The notes: generated from the sequence alone by a model not told the origin. Positions 11,232 to 25,072 are shown, numbered from the stretch's first letter. The stretch is 64,000 nucleotides of DNA from Epiperipatus broadwayi (GCA_028023455.1 JAQFVV010013084.1:210399-274398); one strand, 5' to 3'. Program-made: numbers and translations.

Positions 11232-12056
11232 TTAAGCCAAGCAAGAATTGACATCATTAATTGAGTACATATTATTCCAATCAACTTCAGAAATTTTTCT
11301 ACAAAGATCAACATAATTACCCCTGCCATAATCCCTTTTCACAACATTAGAACAAGTAATTTTAGAATAACACATCTTAATATAAAATTCTATAGGTAGA
11401 TGATGAACATCAATTGGAAAAGAAACAGATACAAAGTGAAAATTATTAACTATTGGTACATTACAAAGAAAACAATCTAAAGTACACTGAAAATTATTAA
11501 CAACAGGGTTATATTGTTGAAGCCCAAAAAATTTGCAAAATCTAAGCATTCTTAAAGCTTTCAGAGATAATAAAGAATAATGTGTAATAATCTTACCCTT
11601 AAATAAATCAGGCATATTCAAATCACCAACAATGATAATATTATTATATCTAATCAAAAAATCTTCAAATGCTGTCAAGAAGTAATCAAGCTCTAAAAGT
11701 GAGATATTAGGTTTAAAATAAATATTTCCCAATATACATTTAAAATTATGATCCATATAAACTTCATACCATGTAGACTCACATACAGAAGAAGTAAAAC
11801 ATAGATCTTTTTACAAAACATTTTTGTTGATGGCAATAAGAGTATCACCTCATCTAGCTGCATATTCTAAAGATCTATCCATACGTAAAATAATATACCT
11901 ATTATCAAGGAAAGAACAATCGGAAAATTGTTGATTTAACCAAGTTTCTGTAAAAAATATGAAATCAAAATGCTCTCTTTCAAGGAATTGTTTAATTTCC
12001 ACACACTTAGTTCTCATCCCTCTAACATTCATATAAAAACAAGAAAGCCCTATCAT
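11232..12056 (-). pseudogene. LINE B endonuclease fragments
   Basis: Two open stretches in sequence (12056-11850 and 11756-11232) cover an APE-type endonuclease. The first has the NVRGMRTK start and the catalytic Glu in FFTETWL. The second has the GDLNMPD block and a long Leu/Asn-rich tail. Stops between them break the frame. The 5' UTR-like sequence upstream ends at the TAA repeat. Confidence 0.65.
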
Positions 12057-12257
12057 ATTAAATTAAAAATAAATCAAAACAAATAAATAAATGAAATCAA
12101 GTAAAGAAAAATGTAAGTAAGTATAGTGAATAAAGAAAATAAGAAATTAAACAAAATAAGAAATCAAAGAAAATAAATAAATATCACTAAAGTTTTAAAG
12201 AATTAGCCAAAGTTCCATAAAAAACGAATGAAAGCGCCATGAGGCCATAAATTGGAA

Positions 12258-12545
<288 letters not shown>

Positions 12546-14817
12546 GGCATTTTGGGGTAAAGACAATAATTTTATGAATAGTTATAGTTATTGTTATTAA
12601 TAATAGTTTGAATATAAAAAGGTTAAAAATAAATTTGAAAAAAATTATGGTAGGGGGAGTTGTTAAACAAGTATAAGAATTTTTGAAAATTAGTCAGTTT
12701 GTTTTTGGAAATAGGATTATAAAGATGTAAGTGTTTAGTAATGTAATAAAAAAAGATAATTTATAATGTAAAAAGTTAATAGTTAAATATATAATAAAAA
12801 TTAAGAAAGTTTAGAAGTAATTAAGAAAATGTAATTAAAAGATAATAATAAAATAATAGATTAAATAATAGAGTTTAAAGATGAATGTTTAAAATTATAC
12901 TAAAATTAGTTAATTTAATAATAAAATATTATGAATAAGAAAATAAAATTAGTTAAGAGTAGAATAATAAAATAGAAAATGATTATTTATAATGGTCATT
13001 CTAAAATGTATATATTGATTATGTATTGGGGGTCATTTATCTTTTATTCTAAATTTATTTATATGAATTTAAAAAGAATGGGGAAGTATGGAGGTTGTTT
13101 AATGTATTTATAAAGATATTACACAGGAGAAAGAGAGGTGAATAATTCCATGTGTGTGTGTATGTTCAAAATTTAAAATATCAGATATAATAATCATTAA
13201 CTGAGGTTTAAAGTTTATATCTGAGCTAAAGGTAATCTCAAGTTTAGAAAATGATTATTAATAATCATTATTGTATTTGTCTGAGGTGGATGGTGTCAAA
13301 GTTGTGACTGGAGTGAGTTTGACAATGGTAAATAAAAATATATAAATATAATGTATAGATATCATGATTATATACTTGGGTATTGTAGCTCTGATGATGA
13401 CTGCAGGATAGTTGAAATTGAAAGAGTAAAGTTTGATGTAAAAAAAAATAATATTATTAAGTGTATAAGAAGGTTGGAAATGGTATCACATGTTATTATG
13501 TGTAGCCAGTTATAGACATCTTAGTATGCAAAATATAATTCTGTAAACTGTATGATCAAATAAAAGTTACTTCAAATGCAAAAATGACTTGCCATTGATA
13601 TAATAATACTTACAAGGTATTAATTTTGATTATATAACTGTGAAACATTTAATTAAAAGTATTTAAAATGTGACATGTTTAATGTATGTATATGCACATA
13701 GAAAGATTTAATATTAAACTAAATTTTTAGTTTTAAAAAGATCTGACTCGTTATCGGGCAATGTTGTGTACAAATATGTTCTTTCTCTGTTATATGACTG
13801 GGAATATATGAATGCTTGTCCAATATCACATGTTAAATTCGCAACAACTATTTTTATACAAAAAAAAGCAATTTTACTATTAAATAAAAAATGCTAGAAA
13901 AAATTAGTATGAGTGATTTTAACTAATGAGATATAGTATATAATTTCACAGTAATGGTTCCCTGTCAATTGCAAAAACCATCACAAATATCGATTCGTAA
14001 TTTGACATTAAAGTGCTTTGTGCGTTCATGGTCTGTCACTCCCCTAATAGAGTTCTCATAAAGAACAAATTACCATTGTTTAATTTAAAATGTCATGAAC
14101 TTTTATAAATTAGTAATATTTAACAAAAAATATATTTATATTAAATCTTTAAAAAAAATAATCATTTAAAAAAATACAAATATTATATTTAATTAAAAAA
14201 TATTTAAAAAATGAATAGAATTTTCATATTCTGATATTAATAAATGATAACCATTAATAAAACAAAAAATATTACAATTAGTTATGATGCTATTGAAGAA
14301 TGGAAGAAAAATATATTGAATTTTTTTATTCAGAGGTACTTCTGTAAATATTTATTTGCACCATAATGCTGTCAAATATAACAAGTATATTTAAAATGGA
14401 AATTTTAATTTAGCTTTACTAAAATTTGGAACTTTATTTATATAATATTAAAATGTTTATTTTTTAATTTACATTAAATCTTTTTAAAAAACTTGTTAAA
14501 GCAACCAATTATTAGAAAAGCAGCATGCTGAAAGTCTGGAGTTTTACATTCCATTGCAAAGACATTCTTTTGGATCTGTCTACAATTCATACATTTAAAA
14601 TCTGTTTTTTAATTTAAATTATATCCGAAAAAAGTTTCTTAAAACAACCAATTAAACAAACACAGGTTTTTACAAGGCTGGATACATCTGGTATTTTATA
14701 GTATTTAAATAACAAACAACTTACATGCTTATTTTCATAATTTTTTTATTTCTATGCTAATAATTTTGAAATTATAACTGCTTTTATCAAAGTTTATGAC
14801 TTGTTGAAAAATTAAAA
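12546..14817. other. AT-rich, no gene seen
   Basis: No reading frame of note, no match to the transposons in this window. If the cysteine-rich exons to the right are real, this would be 3' flank or 3' UTR of that gene on the minus strand. Confidence 0.5.
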
Positions 14818-14904
14818 TTAGTGTTCCCAGTGACTGCAAATTCCAACACCATTTTTTATAAAAGCACAAGGGTTGTCTCCACAACAGTCAGAATTTTCAT
14901 TGCA
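14818..14904 (-). CDS. Predicted terminal exon, cysteine-rich module (C-x5-CC-x4-C)
   Basis: Minus strand. A strong acceptor (CTTTTTTTTCAG) is followed at once by TGC and 28 sense codons ending in TAA at 14818. The peptide starts CNENSDCCGDNPC and has five Cys at positions 1, 7, 8, 13 and 23. The spacing C-x5-CC-x4-C, and the phase-0 start on a Cys codon, are shared with the segment at 62389-62453. This is the main argument that both are real, related exons. The pattern recalls small disulfide-rich secreted modules (knottin, EB or disintegrin-like), but I cannot assign a family. The exon at 15037-15085 lies 132 bases upstream but ends in a phase that does not fit, so a connecting exon may be missing. 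Confidence 0.5.
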   Translation of the reverse strand, partial: CNENSDCCGDNPCAFIKNGVGICSHWEH

Positions 14905-15036
14905 CTGAAAAAAAAGTTTTATATATGATTTTTATCTATAATTGATATAACTAAGCAACCATATATATAGACATGCAAACACAAACATCCTATAAATATT
15001 AATATTAAAATACATGTATATTTATACTAAACTTAC

Positions 15037-15085
15037 TGTAATTGTTTATTTTTATCACATGTTATGTTGTGGCCATGTGTATCGC
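15037..15085 (-). CDS. Predicted 49-base internal exon, G-x-x-H...T-C module
   Basis: Minus strand. It is bounded by an acceptor (CTATCTCTTACAG) and a consensus donor (GTAAGT). In the frame that begins after two bases it encodes DTHGHNITCDKNKQL with no stop. Its intron phases (1 in, 2 out) and its core G-x-x-H...[ST]-C-x3-[RK]-x-L resemble the segment at 57841-57934. The neighbouring terminal exon needs phase 0, so direct joining is out of frame. Either a small connecting exon is missed or the two are alternative. A chance pair of splice sites cannot be excluded. Confidence 0.4.
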
Positions 15086-16907
15086 CTGTAAGAGATAGAG
15101 TGAATAGTTGAAGAGAGCTTGACACTGTTTTTATAATTTAAAGATAAATATTCACTCTCACAACTTGACTTCACATTGCTAAGCCTAAATGTAGCAAAGT
15201 GTCATTTTTAATTTTCAAAACGTATGATGCTATTTAGTATAAGTAATTGGCATTACTTATAAATGATTAACTTTAATTCTATAATAGAAATAAAGCATTT
15301 TACTATTCAATATTACTGAAATTGTGGCCAAGTTACCCATGACACTGAGCAATATCCATTACTCGCAGAGAATTGAATTCTCATCCCATCATATTTTATA
15401 AACAATTCTTGTTGTAGCTTTTAAATTATATTGCAAGTCAGCAAAAGCCATAAACATAAAACTACCTAGAATTAACCATGCCTCTTTAATTAACTAGATT
15501 CAAATGGCAATAGGCTAAATTTAAAATCAACAACTTAGTTATTTCAAAAATCATACAATGATCAGGCATACGTCATCAGTGGAATATGGATCCATTATAT
15601 TCATTAGGTGATTTTTAAATGGAAAAAGATTACTTTACTTCCCATTTCTAAATATACGATCATAATCTTATAATAAAACCATATCAATAGCACTTTAATT
15701 GATGAGAGTAATTAACACATTTTTAAATGATAATTAATATTAATAAATAAAATCTTATTCATGTCACTTACACAAGAAAAAATATTACTCCTTTTTATAC
15801 AATATAATTATTGAGGGAACAATATTACAAATATATTGGTTATACTAAAAAAAATATATTTACTAAGAACTAAAAATATAGTTTGTTAAACACGTTTACA
15901 CAATTAAATTATTGAAGCTTCTTATTGCTTTATATATGCTGTTTATTACTGTTGAGATATCTGTACAGATAAAGATTAAATTGAAAATTCTTGGTCAGTC
16001 AAATATTCCCCAGGATTTGAAGGAATTGTGGTCAAAAATAACATCATCTTTTGAGATTTTTTAGGTTACTTTCCATCAGTTAACTTGAAGAAAATTAGCT
16101 TTTTTTCACATTTTGAAGTTTAATTTATTATTTGGATTAGTATCTAAACATGTTCACTTTCATGGATTTTCTGGGTTGCTTAGAAGTTATTTTATCAGAT
16201 TTCTAGTCTGTACAAAAAGAGGCAATAATCTGGAAAGTAGGAAAACTATTTGTGAGTGAGGTAAACATATTCTACAATAATAACAAGGAACAAGTTACAT
16301 TTCATTTCATAGTAGAGACGAATAAGGAACTTCTTTATATCTAAATATTTCATGGATGGAAGATCTAAGAGATGCACATTTTAGTGGCACCACAAGATAT
16401 GCTGACCAAAATAGATCCACAAAATTTACTATTGTTTCAATGAAAATATAACTAATAATTACTATCAGCATGGATATCCAGCTTCACTGGCATCATTAGG
16501 TAGCCAGAGTTTGCTGCAAAAAGTTACTGATATGCGATACTAAAATGTTTTTCTTTTTATCTGAATCCTTCTTGGTAGCTTGAAATTAGTGTTTACAACT
16601 GACCTGATTTAAGAAGAACTAATCTAGTTTGATATTTTTTATACTATGTTTATACATTTCTTAAACCTCTCCTGTGTGTTTATTCAAGTACACATCTATC
16701 CGAAAATATATCTATTTGCTTTTACAGAGGCAAAAACTCTTCACTGAATGGCAATACTGTATTGAGGGTTTTGTCTCTGTAAAAACAGCTTATGTAAACA
16801 TAAAAAATGGTAATCACATGCTATTTACTGCTCTTAAAATAGAAGTTGTTTTGTTAATTAATGTTTTGTAATAAATTCCAATTTAAATTTTTACACATAC
16901 TAATGCC

Positions 16908-16911
<4 letters not shown>
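15086..16911. other. AT-rich, no gene seen
   Basis: Probably intronic if the flanking exons are real. An imperfect hairpin at about 16720-16787 (TTTTACAGAG pairing with CTCTGTAAAA) is the only local structure noted. Confidence 0.45.
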
Positions 16912-16979
<68 letters not shown>

Positions 16980-16980
16980 A
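16912..16980. repeat. (TA)n microsatellite
   Basis: Alternating TA for about 65 bases with two single-base interruptions (TATG). Confidence 0.9.
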
Positions 16981-18932
16981 TATATAATGTTTTTTATAAC
17001 AAGTATTATACTTTTGCATTAATAAAAATATATATTAAACTTGATGGGGGGAAATGTGCTCCGAGATTATATAAATTAAAAGTACAAATGAAAAATAGCA
17101 AAAAATAAAAATATCAAAATATAATCTCGATCTACTCTAGCTGTATTTTAAATATTACAGTACCCAATCCTTCAGGCAGAGAAGCAAAATATCAAAGGTA
17201 TCTGTAGCAAGACCAAGGTTATACAAGGTATAACTTAAGGCCACCTTTCCAAGCACCTGAACTTTTGTGCTGCTAAATTCAACCCATCATTCGAGGCACT
17301 TTATTTGTTTTGAAGTAAATTTCAGGCATCAGCTAATTACACAAAGTAATTAACATGCCCTGAATGATGACTACTAATTCAGTGCCTGCTTAATCCCAAC
17401 TATCTCACTTGGAATATAATATAATAAACTGCTTTCATAAACTCTTTGCTAAGTGACAATTAGTGGCACTGACAACTGTTATTTTTCTAGAATAATTTAT
17501 TTATAATACTTTAAATTAAGTTATGAACACATTTATCATCCCTTCCCTAAATAAAATAATGATTCCACAGAATATAACAGGCACACATATTATAAACAAG
17601 CATAAACATTAATAATATTATATATGACACATACACATTCTACCATATAAACTATTTGTTTGCATGCTTTGAAAAGTTTTATGAATATCTGTTTATTACA
17701 CTAAACCTACACATAAATACTTCTTTTAGGCTAGTTAAAAATTTCATTTCTGTTGACTCTGGAGTCCTCAAGGATTGCAATAGCTATAGGTTTAATTTAA
17801 TGTCACACTAGGAAAGGGAACAAGGAAGAAATTAATATTACCTATAGGTTTTTCTAAACATGTTCCTCTGGATAGATGGCTGCTTTTTCCTGTAGAGAGT
17901 GTGATGCACAAACCAGTTGGCATTTAGATTTACAGGCAAATGTGATTATTTGCTGCATTTTAATCTGGCTGATAGACATTCAAATGGCTCAGGTGTTTAC
18001 ATGTTCATTGTAGCTAATTATGAACCTTCAGGTGTTCTAGAGCAGTCAGAGACTGGAGTACAATAGCATAAAATTGGCTTCTGATTATCAATGCAAGGTT
18101 TTTCTTGGAGTTCATGAGATAATTGTATTTGCATAAAGACTGAAAGCTATTGTAGATATATGAATAATAATGATAATAATCATCACAATTTTTTTCAAGC
18201 CTATTTATATGTGGCCCTCTTATTGTTCTTATCCTCCCAAATCAATCTGATTTAAATTTAAATTAATTAAATTTATAACTTAAAATTCCATTGTCTTTTA
18301 ATTCATACTCCTTCTTAGATTAATCTAATTTTAGATAAGATATACATTTTTTAATTATTCCCATTATTGTTTATTGGTAGCCACTGCCAATTAATTATTT
18401 CCATTCCATCTTTGCTTATCAGTCGAGCAATTTTTGAGCTTGGCTTAAACTTTTATATTACAAGCTTTACTTTCTATTTTTAATTCAACTTCCTTTTATA
18501 TGCACACGCATATATATTTTCTTTCCTGTTAATGTATTTTAAAATCATCTCTTTCATTTACACACACATTCTGATATCTAAACATAACTAAATTAACTTT
18601 GATACATATATTTTATTTCTTTTAAATAAACAATGAGAGAGCTTTTTTTTAACTTTCATGTGCTATGATTTTCAGTTTTACTTTATACTCAATTATATCT
18701 TTCCTTCTCTCTTTTAATTGCTTTCCTTTTTCTATAATTATCAAACTTCTATGAATAATGATGCGACTTTCTTTCTTCATTCTTCCCTCCAGTGATCTGT
18801 GCTACTTTTTTTAAAAAAATGAAAATACCTTTTTTTAAACATTTTAATACTGACATCAGACTTTTAATATTTAAAAATTTATTATACATATGTAATGATC
18901 GATTAATGGTACAATATATATTGTAACCAGTT
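16981..18932. other. Non-repetitive AT-rich sequence, no firm gene
   Basis: Slightly more complex sequence at 17150-18150, including an imperfect hairpin near 17322-17373 and a short Cys-containing minus-strand frame at 18018-18139, which is discussed as a weak observation. No transposon match within the window. Confidence 0.4.
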
Positions 18933-19018
18933 GGTTATATAGCTGTGCTAGAAAAATAAACAATTAGATAGTTGAGGTTATATAGCTGTGCTAGAAAAAT
19001 AAACAATTAGATAGTTGA
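18933..19018. repeat. 43-bp tandem duplication
   Basis: The unit at 18933-18975 (GGTTATATAGCTGTGCTAG and following bases) is repeated directly at 18976-19018 without visible change. This indicates a recent local duplication. Confidence 0.9.
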
Positions 19019-20337
19019 CAGCATGTTCCTCAGGTTTCAGAATAAAAAAAATATTTTATTAATGGGGAAAAATAATATTTAAATTTTCTTAGACTTATTT
19101 TTAAGGAGTCATTATTTAACTCAATGATTGTAAAATCCCCATATAATAATATGAAATTTTTCAAACATTAAATATATTTAAGTGTTTTTTTTTTAAAAGT
19201 AAAAAGTAAAAGGGAAAAAAATAAGACTTTAATAACCTTGTAAAGTTTTTATTTTTAATTAATCAGAGTGGTTTTCCCTTTTTAATCTCTATTTAGTGAA
19301 AAAGAAAAATCAAATGAGTGCAATTAACAGATTATATTCTTGTTGGGTTTTTTGCAAGAAGATTTTGGATTTTAATTATAATGGAATGTCATGAATTTTA
19401 GATTGTTAAATTATTGTTCTTAATTTGTTTTTGATATCTGATTAAGAAGATAATTGTCTGAACAATTGTTTTTATGAAATTTTATTTAATTGGTTGTCAT
19501 GAAAATTATCATGTAAGAAACAGATTGTTCTTGGTTGGTAGGAAAGATTGCTCTAAAAATGTGTTGAGGTATGAATAAGTGATAATACCCAGATGTCTGG
19601 ATAGATTATTGCTAATTTAACTGTTAAAGAGAGCAGTCAAATCTTAATACTGCTGATGAAAAAGATAGTAGAAGAAAGGGTACTTTGATATTAGTCCTGT
19701 AACATAGAACATGTATTAGAACTGCTGCATCTTTTCACATTTTTGTCAATCGACTGATAACTTGTAATCTTGTGATCTGACCAAAATAAGGTGTACATGG
19801 ATCTTGTACATGATATTTTTTTGCAAAAGTTGGGGAAAAAGTAACATGTACACAGATCTTGCACATGATATTTTCACAAGATTTATAAAGTGATCAGCAG
19901 ATTGATACAAATGTGAAAAGGTACCGCAAGTCTAACACATGCTCTGTGTTGCAGGACTAATAAATATAACTAAAAGTATAAAAAATAATATTAAAAACAG
20001 CACTTTAAAACAAATTTTGAGAAATAAATAGATATTCAAAAGATGATTTTAAAACAATTTTGAGGAAGAATACAGATTAAAAAATAGTATTTTTTTAAAA
20101 AAAATTGATTAACTTACACAAATATATACAATTTTCACACAAACAACTTTGAAATGTATAACAATATATAAATCAATATTAAAAACATTATTTCAAAACA
20201 AAAAAATTGATTTGCAATTGTAAATAAATGATGCCATTATGCAAAACTTTTTTACTGTAAATACAAACAAAACAATCATTAAATTGTAGTTTTTTTAAAT
20301 ATTTTTGACAAAAATATATAAAATACACACACGGTAC
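19019..20337. other. AT-rich, no gene seen
   Basis: No convincing frame or repeat. Related phrases (acatgatattttt, gtacatgg) recur around 19790-19875, suggesting an old partial local duplication. Confidence 0.4.
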
Positions 20338-21105
20338 TTCATCATCATCTTCATCATCATCAACCATTATCAATCCACTGCAGGATGAAGGTCTCTCCAA
20401 GTTTAATCCATCTTCTCCGATCTTTAGCTTCTCTTCTCCACAACACCCCTGCACATTTTCTTATTTCATTTATCCATCTCACATGTGGTCTCTTTCTGGG
20501 TCTTCTACAATCTCTTGGAATCCAGTTTTAAATTTCAATTGTCCATCTATTATCATCTCTTCTAGCAATATGTCCAGCCCAACTCCATTTAAATCTTTTA
20601 ATTTTTTTCAATAAGGTCAGTAACACCTGTTTGTTGTCTTACCCATACATTGCGTTTTTGATCTCTTCTTGTTACTCCCAACATACATTTCTCCATACTC
20701 CTTTGAGTGGTCTGAAGTCTCTGTATTGCTCTTCCAGTAAGTGTCCAAGTCTCATAGCCATAATTAAGAACTGGTAAAACACATTTGTTAAAAAACATCC
20801 TTTTCAAACACATAGGCATATTTCCTTTTAATATCATGTTATTTCTACCAAAAGCACTCCAACCAAGTTTAATTCTATGATTAATTTCCTCCATTATGTT
20901 TCCATCTGTATTAATAATCTTACCAAGGTATTTGTAACTGTTAACTTCTTCTAATTCTTCATAATCAATCTTTATTTTCATATTTTGAGTCGATTAAACA
21001 TTACTTTAGTTTTTTTAACATTTATCTTTAGTCCTACTTTTCTACTTTCATCTGCTAACTCCTGTAACATTTCCTGCAGCTCTGAAGCATTATTTGCAAA
21101 AACAA

Positions 21106-21936
21106 CTAATCATCTGTGAAATCTAAATGACTTAAATACTCTCCATTTACTTTCACCCCTTTAGTTTCCCATTTTAATCCACAAAATACTTTTTGCAGCA
21201 ATGCTGTAAAAAGTTTTGGAGATATGGAGTCACCTTGTCTTACACCTTTCTCAATGTTGATTTTTCCAGTATCATTATGTAATCTAATTGTTGCTGTTGC
21301 ATTTTTATAAATATTCTTTAAAATATGACAATATCCTGGATATATACCTTGATGATCCAATGCTTTAATCACTGAAGAAATGTGTATAGAATCGAATGCC
21401 TTTTCATAATCTACAAATCCAAAACATAATGACAACTCATATTCGTTTGTCCTTTCTATGACTTTTCTCAATACCTGGATATGATCTATTGTACTAAAAC
21501 CACTTTTAAATCCAGCTTGTTCTTTTGGTTGGTGGAAATCCAAAGTTCTTTGTAGACGAGTTGTAATTATCTTGGTAAAAATTTTATATAAAACTGATAA
21601 AAGGCTGATAGGTCTGTAATTTCTAATGTCTTCTTTATCACCTTTTTTAAATATTAATATTATTACTGCATTCTTCCAATCTTCTGGTACATCTTTATCA
21701 TTTAGACATTTGGTATCTAACTTTGCTAAAATTGTTTCTATTTCTTCACGTGCTTCTTTTAATATATCAATTATAATTCCATCATTTCCCAGAGCCTTTC
21801 CTTTCTTCATACATTTAATTGCATGTCTCACTTCTTCATTTAAAATTCTGGACAATTCGAAAGATGTAATAGATATAGGAGGTACTTGTTCTTTATTACT
21901 ATATAATTCTTGATAAAAATCTTCTACCAATTTCAT
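21106..21936 (-). pseudogene. RTE copy 1 reverse transcriptase fragment
   Basis: 276 open codons with the RTE-clade blocks [55 protein letters not shown] and [13 protein letters not shown]. The palm box reads HLDFTDD, where copy 2 has DFADD, so the catalytic box carries an Ala to Thr change before a frameshift ends the frame. Confidence 0.75.
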
Positions 21937-22394
21937 GATGTCATCTCTCTTTTTAGTAATAATTCCATCTTTTTTTTCTTATTGCAGATATAAATTTCCT
22001 ACCAATACCAAAATGTTCTTTAACATTCTTAAGAATTTTATTTTCTTCTACAGCTTTCCTTGGTATTTCACAGTTATACTTTCTTATATCATTTTCAACT
22101 ATTTTCCGTACCATTTTACAAAATTTGAGATATTCAATTTTTTTTAATACATCATTTTTGTATATCTTCATATTCCTTCTTTTCTTCATAAATTCTCTAG
22201 TCTCAGTAGAAATTTTATTAGTCAATTGCAGCTTTTTTCTACCAGCTATCTTTGCTGCAGTTTTTAAAAGTGTATTAGTTATTTTCATATTAATTTTATT
22301 CAAATCTGAATCATATTCAAAATCTCTCAACACTTGAAACCTATTTGTAAGTTCTAATTTAAATTCATTAGAATGTTTCTGAAGATTAGGAATA

Positions 22395-23123
22395 TCAACT
22401 GTAAATATTGTTTTTCTTAATAATTTTTGTCTCTCTTACATTAACACGTAACTTACATCTTACTAATCGACGATCACTTCCTGTGTTAAATTTATTAAGA
22501 ACATTACAATCTTGAAATATGTATTTTCTGTTAGTCAAAATATAATCCAATTCTGCTGTACCTTCATTTGGATGTTTCCATGTCCATTTCCTTTTAACAT
22601 TTTTCTCAAAAAATGAATTCATAATATAAAGTTTTTCTTTTTCTGCAAACTCCACAAGTGTATGTCCTCTCTCATTTCTATTACCATAACCAAAATTACC
22701 TACAGCAATTTCATCTTTCATTTGTCTACCTATTCTAGCATTAAAGTCTCCCATAACAATTTTAAAATGTTGTTTACTCTGATCAAAAGCCTTTTGTACA
22801 TCCATATAAAAATCTTCTACTACTTCATCACTATGAGAACTTGGTGGGGCATAAACCTGAATTATCTGCATTTGGTATCTGCTATTAAGTTGTATAACTA
22901 ATGTTGCCACTCTGTCCGATACACCATCAATCTCCACAATATTGTTCTTCCACTTTTTATTTATAAGGAATCCAACTCCACTTGTATTTCCAATATGTGT
23001 GCCTTTATAATAGAGTATATGTCCACTTTTTAAATCAATTGTTTCTTCACTTTTTCTTCTAACTTCACAAAGTCCAATAATGTCCCATTTAATATAAGAC
23101 AGTTCTTCTTCTAATTCTTGCAA
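22395..23123 (-). pseudogene. RTE copy 1 endonuclease fragment
   Basis: 242 open codons of APE-type endonuclease: [13 protein letters not shown] with the catalytic Glu, [21 protein letters not shown] and GSDRRLVR. Copy 2 has GSDHRLVR here, so the catalytic His of the SDH motif is replaced by Arg, which should inactivate the domain. Confidence 0.75.
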
Positions 23124-23465
23124 TCTTCCTTCACTTGAAAGTTATCTGCAGTTGTAAGTACCTAAATAAAAAATCATCATCAAATGGCAACCTGGGTCCG
23201 CAAGCAGGGGATTCTTAGCACCCTCCACCTTTGGCCACCAACCGCTGACTTGGTTGGTGACTTTACAGCCTCTTGGGAATAAGGGCCATGCTTCATTTTT
23301 GTCTGTCATGATTGTATATATGTATTGGAAAAATATTTATCATTTACAGAAACGTTCATTCTGCCTTATCAGGCACTGTGAAGAAAGACCATGGTGTTTC
23401 TTGATCTTAAACTCAGAGGTAAAAAGCCAATAAACTCACCATGCTGGCTAATAAAAGTGATCTTA

Positions 23466-24945
23466 AAAGGTAATTATTTTATTATGCAATTAAAATATTT
23501 AATAAATATTTCCTCTTCTATAAAACTAATATAAACTGAACATACTAAAGGAGAAATAATATAACCTATTATCCACCTTTCCTTAATCTTATACAAATTA
23601 CCTTTATAAGTAAAATACATAGAATCTTCCAATAACAAAAGTAAATCTTTAATTACCTTAATTTTATTTTTTGATAAAGAACTTTTTTTAATCAATACAG
23701 ACAAAACAACATCAATACTGCTTAACCTATTAACAGACTGATACATGTTTTCAATATCTAAACTTTCAAATATCCAATTACTTTCCATTTTAAAATTATT
23801 AATCTTATCAAAAGCCTCAAAAGAAGAAGAAACGGTGTACTGACCAAAATCAACAAATTGTTTTAAAAAAATATTCAAGAATCTAGAAATACCCTCTACA
23901 ACACTACCTGTAAAATCAAAAATAAATCTTAAAGGAAAACCATCTTTATGAGTTTTAATATTCACCAACATCTTAGCTGATGTAAAAACATTAGGGTAGC
24001 ATTTTAAATAATCTACTCTATTAAAAAATTTTAAATTAACCATTTTCTTCATAATATCTATCAATTTTCTTTTAATCAAATTACCTGGATCTTTATCTAA
24101 CAACATATATTTACCATTATTTAATTCTCTATCCATTTTCTCTTTGAATTCATCTCCTTTCATAATAACAAACCTACCAGCTTTGTCTTCACAAGAAATG
24201 ATTACATCATTAGCAATTAACCTATTCTTAAGATGTTTAATCTCAGCAGGATTAATAACAAATTTTTCTTTCCTTTTTAAACTTTTATTCAAAATCGATT
24301 GAATACCAACTTTCTGCTCATCACTCAAATTACTAGATTCAATAGACGAAATTGTATCAAAAACTATATTTTTGAATGAAATGGAACAAAATTAGGGCCT
24401 TTACCAAGAATATCTAATTCTCTATCATTTAACTTCAAATCAGAAAGATTAACAACTCTATCCTCAGAAACATTATTCTCATACCCTTTATCACTACAAT
24501 AAATTTTATTAACTTTCCCAAACAACCACTCTAATTTTCTTTCATATTTTTTACAATAGAAATTTGACCTATTCTTTCTAAATTGTCTCATAAAAAAATT
24601 CAAAATTGAATAATTAAAATCTTGCCTCCTTTCTAAATAGTATCTATTCCTTTTATATAGATAAATAAATTTATAAAACTTTACAAAAGTATCTTTTAAA
24701 AACTATTCAATATATATGTTTGTAACTTAAAAGCTAAATTCCTATTTTGAAGCAACTTTTTATTTTTACTAAAATTAATAACACAGCACCTAGGAAAAAC
24801 ACTAAATTCCCTACATTTTTTTAAGAAAATAAATCTGCCATCGTAAAGACTCTATCCTATCACTCAATCTAGGCAAATTTTTAATCCTTCTAATATCATT
24901 AAATGAAAAATTATTAAAAATTAAACTCCACAAACCCATACTAAA
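23466..24945 (-). mobile_element. Penelope-like element A, 3'-truncated (reverse transcriptase N-terminal half)
   Basis: Minus-strand coding remains begin near 24945 (MGLWSLIFNNFSF), with a one-base insertion in an A run near 24810. They continue with the PLE N-terminal signature ELDILGKGPNFVPF at 24603-24364 and then 24328-23474. The latter covers CEDKAGRFVIMKGDEF, VNIKTHKDGFPLRFI, ESLDIENMYQ and the IIGYIISPLVCSVY block. It stops before the catalytic YVDD box, next to RTE copy 1. The family is the same as PLE B, which faces it head to head. The element is dead through truncation and frameshifts. Confidence 0.8.
23474..24328 (-). pseudogene. PLE A reverse transcriptase fragment
   Basis: About 285 open codons of Penelope-type reverse transcriptase, carrying fingers and palm motifs up to SPLVCSVYISFIEEE and lacking the catalytic Asp pair downstream. 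The usual ATG start is absent; the frame enters from an upstream piece (24603-24364) through a frameshift. The overlap with PLE B, which runs from MKGDEF onward, is nearly identical, so both derive from one family. Confidence 0.75.
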
Positions 24946-25072
24946 CAACCCAATTACCAATACCCTTATCAATTAAAACCCAATAAAAACATACACGCAC
25001 TTCTATATATATAACTACATAACCACAAATATACTCTTTCAAACAAATTCAAACAACAAACATAATATACAT

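Larger units (their letters stand above)
9184..12254 (-). mobile_element. Decayed Jockey/CR1-like LINE (LINE B) between two (TAA)n tracts
   Basis: Minus-strand coding pieces occur in the expected order. The endonuclease N-terminus is at 12056-11850 (FYMNVRGMRTK, FFTETWLN) and the rest of the endonuclease at 11756-11232 (IIIVGDLNMPD). The reverse transcriptase core is at 10613-10071 (YFDLSKAFDKVDH, LGVPQGSILAPMLF, SYADD) and the thumb is at 9969-9691. A terminal segment at 9605-9324 is also in place. Frames are broken by stops and indels, so it is not active. The element begins right after a (TAA)n tract at 12258 and ends right before another at 9183. Confidence 0.8.
20338..23455 (-). mobile_element. 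RTE-like LINE copy 1, frameshifted
   Basis: Minus-strand element with a 3' end made of ATG/GAT triplets at 20338-20365 and the same 5' UTR as copy 2 (tail of CCACCAACCGCTG and downstream). It encodes an endonuclease (23123-22395), a linker (22333-21953), a reverse transcriptase (21936-21106), a thumb region (20981-20598) and a C-terminal WAGHIARR-type region. Several small indels separate these pieces, so no complete protein remains. At the right end the homology with copy 2 stops near 23440, and PLE A begins within about 25 bases. Confidence 0.85.

Noticed and set aside
16674-16871. 65-codon plus-strand frame
   Set aside because: Low-complexity composition and no domain or splice context; length is within chance for this AT content.
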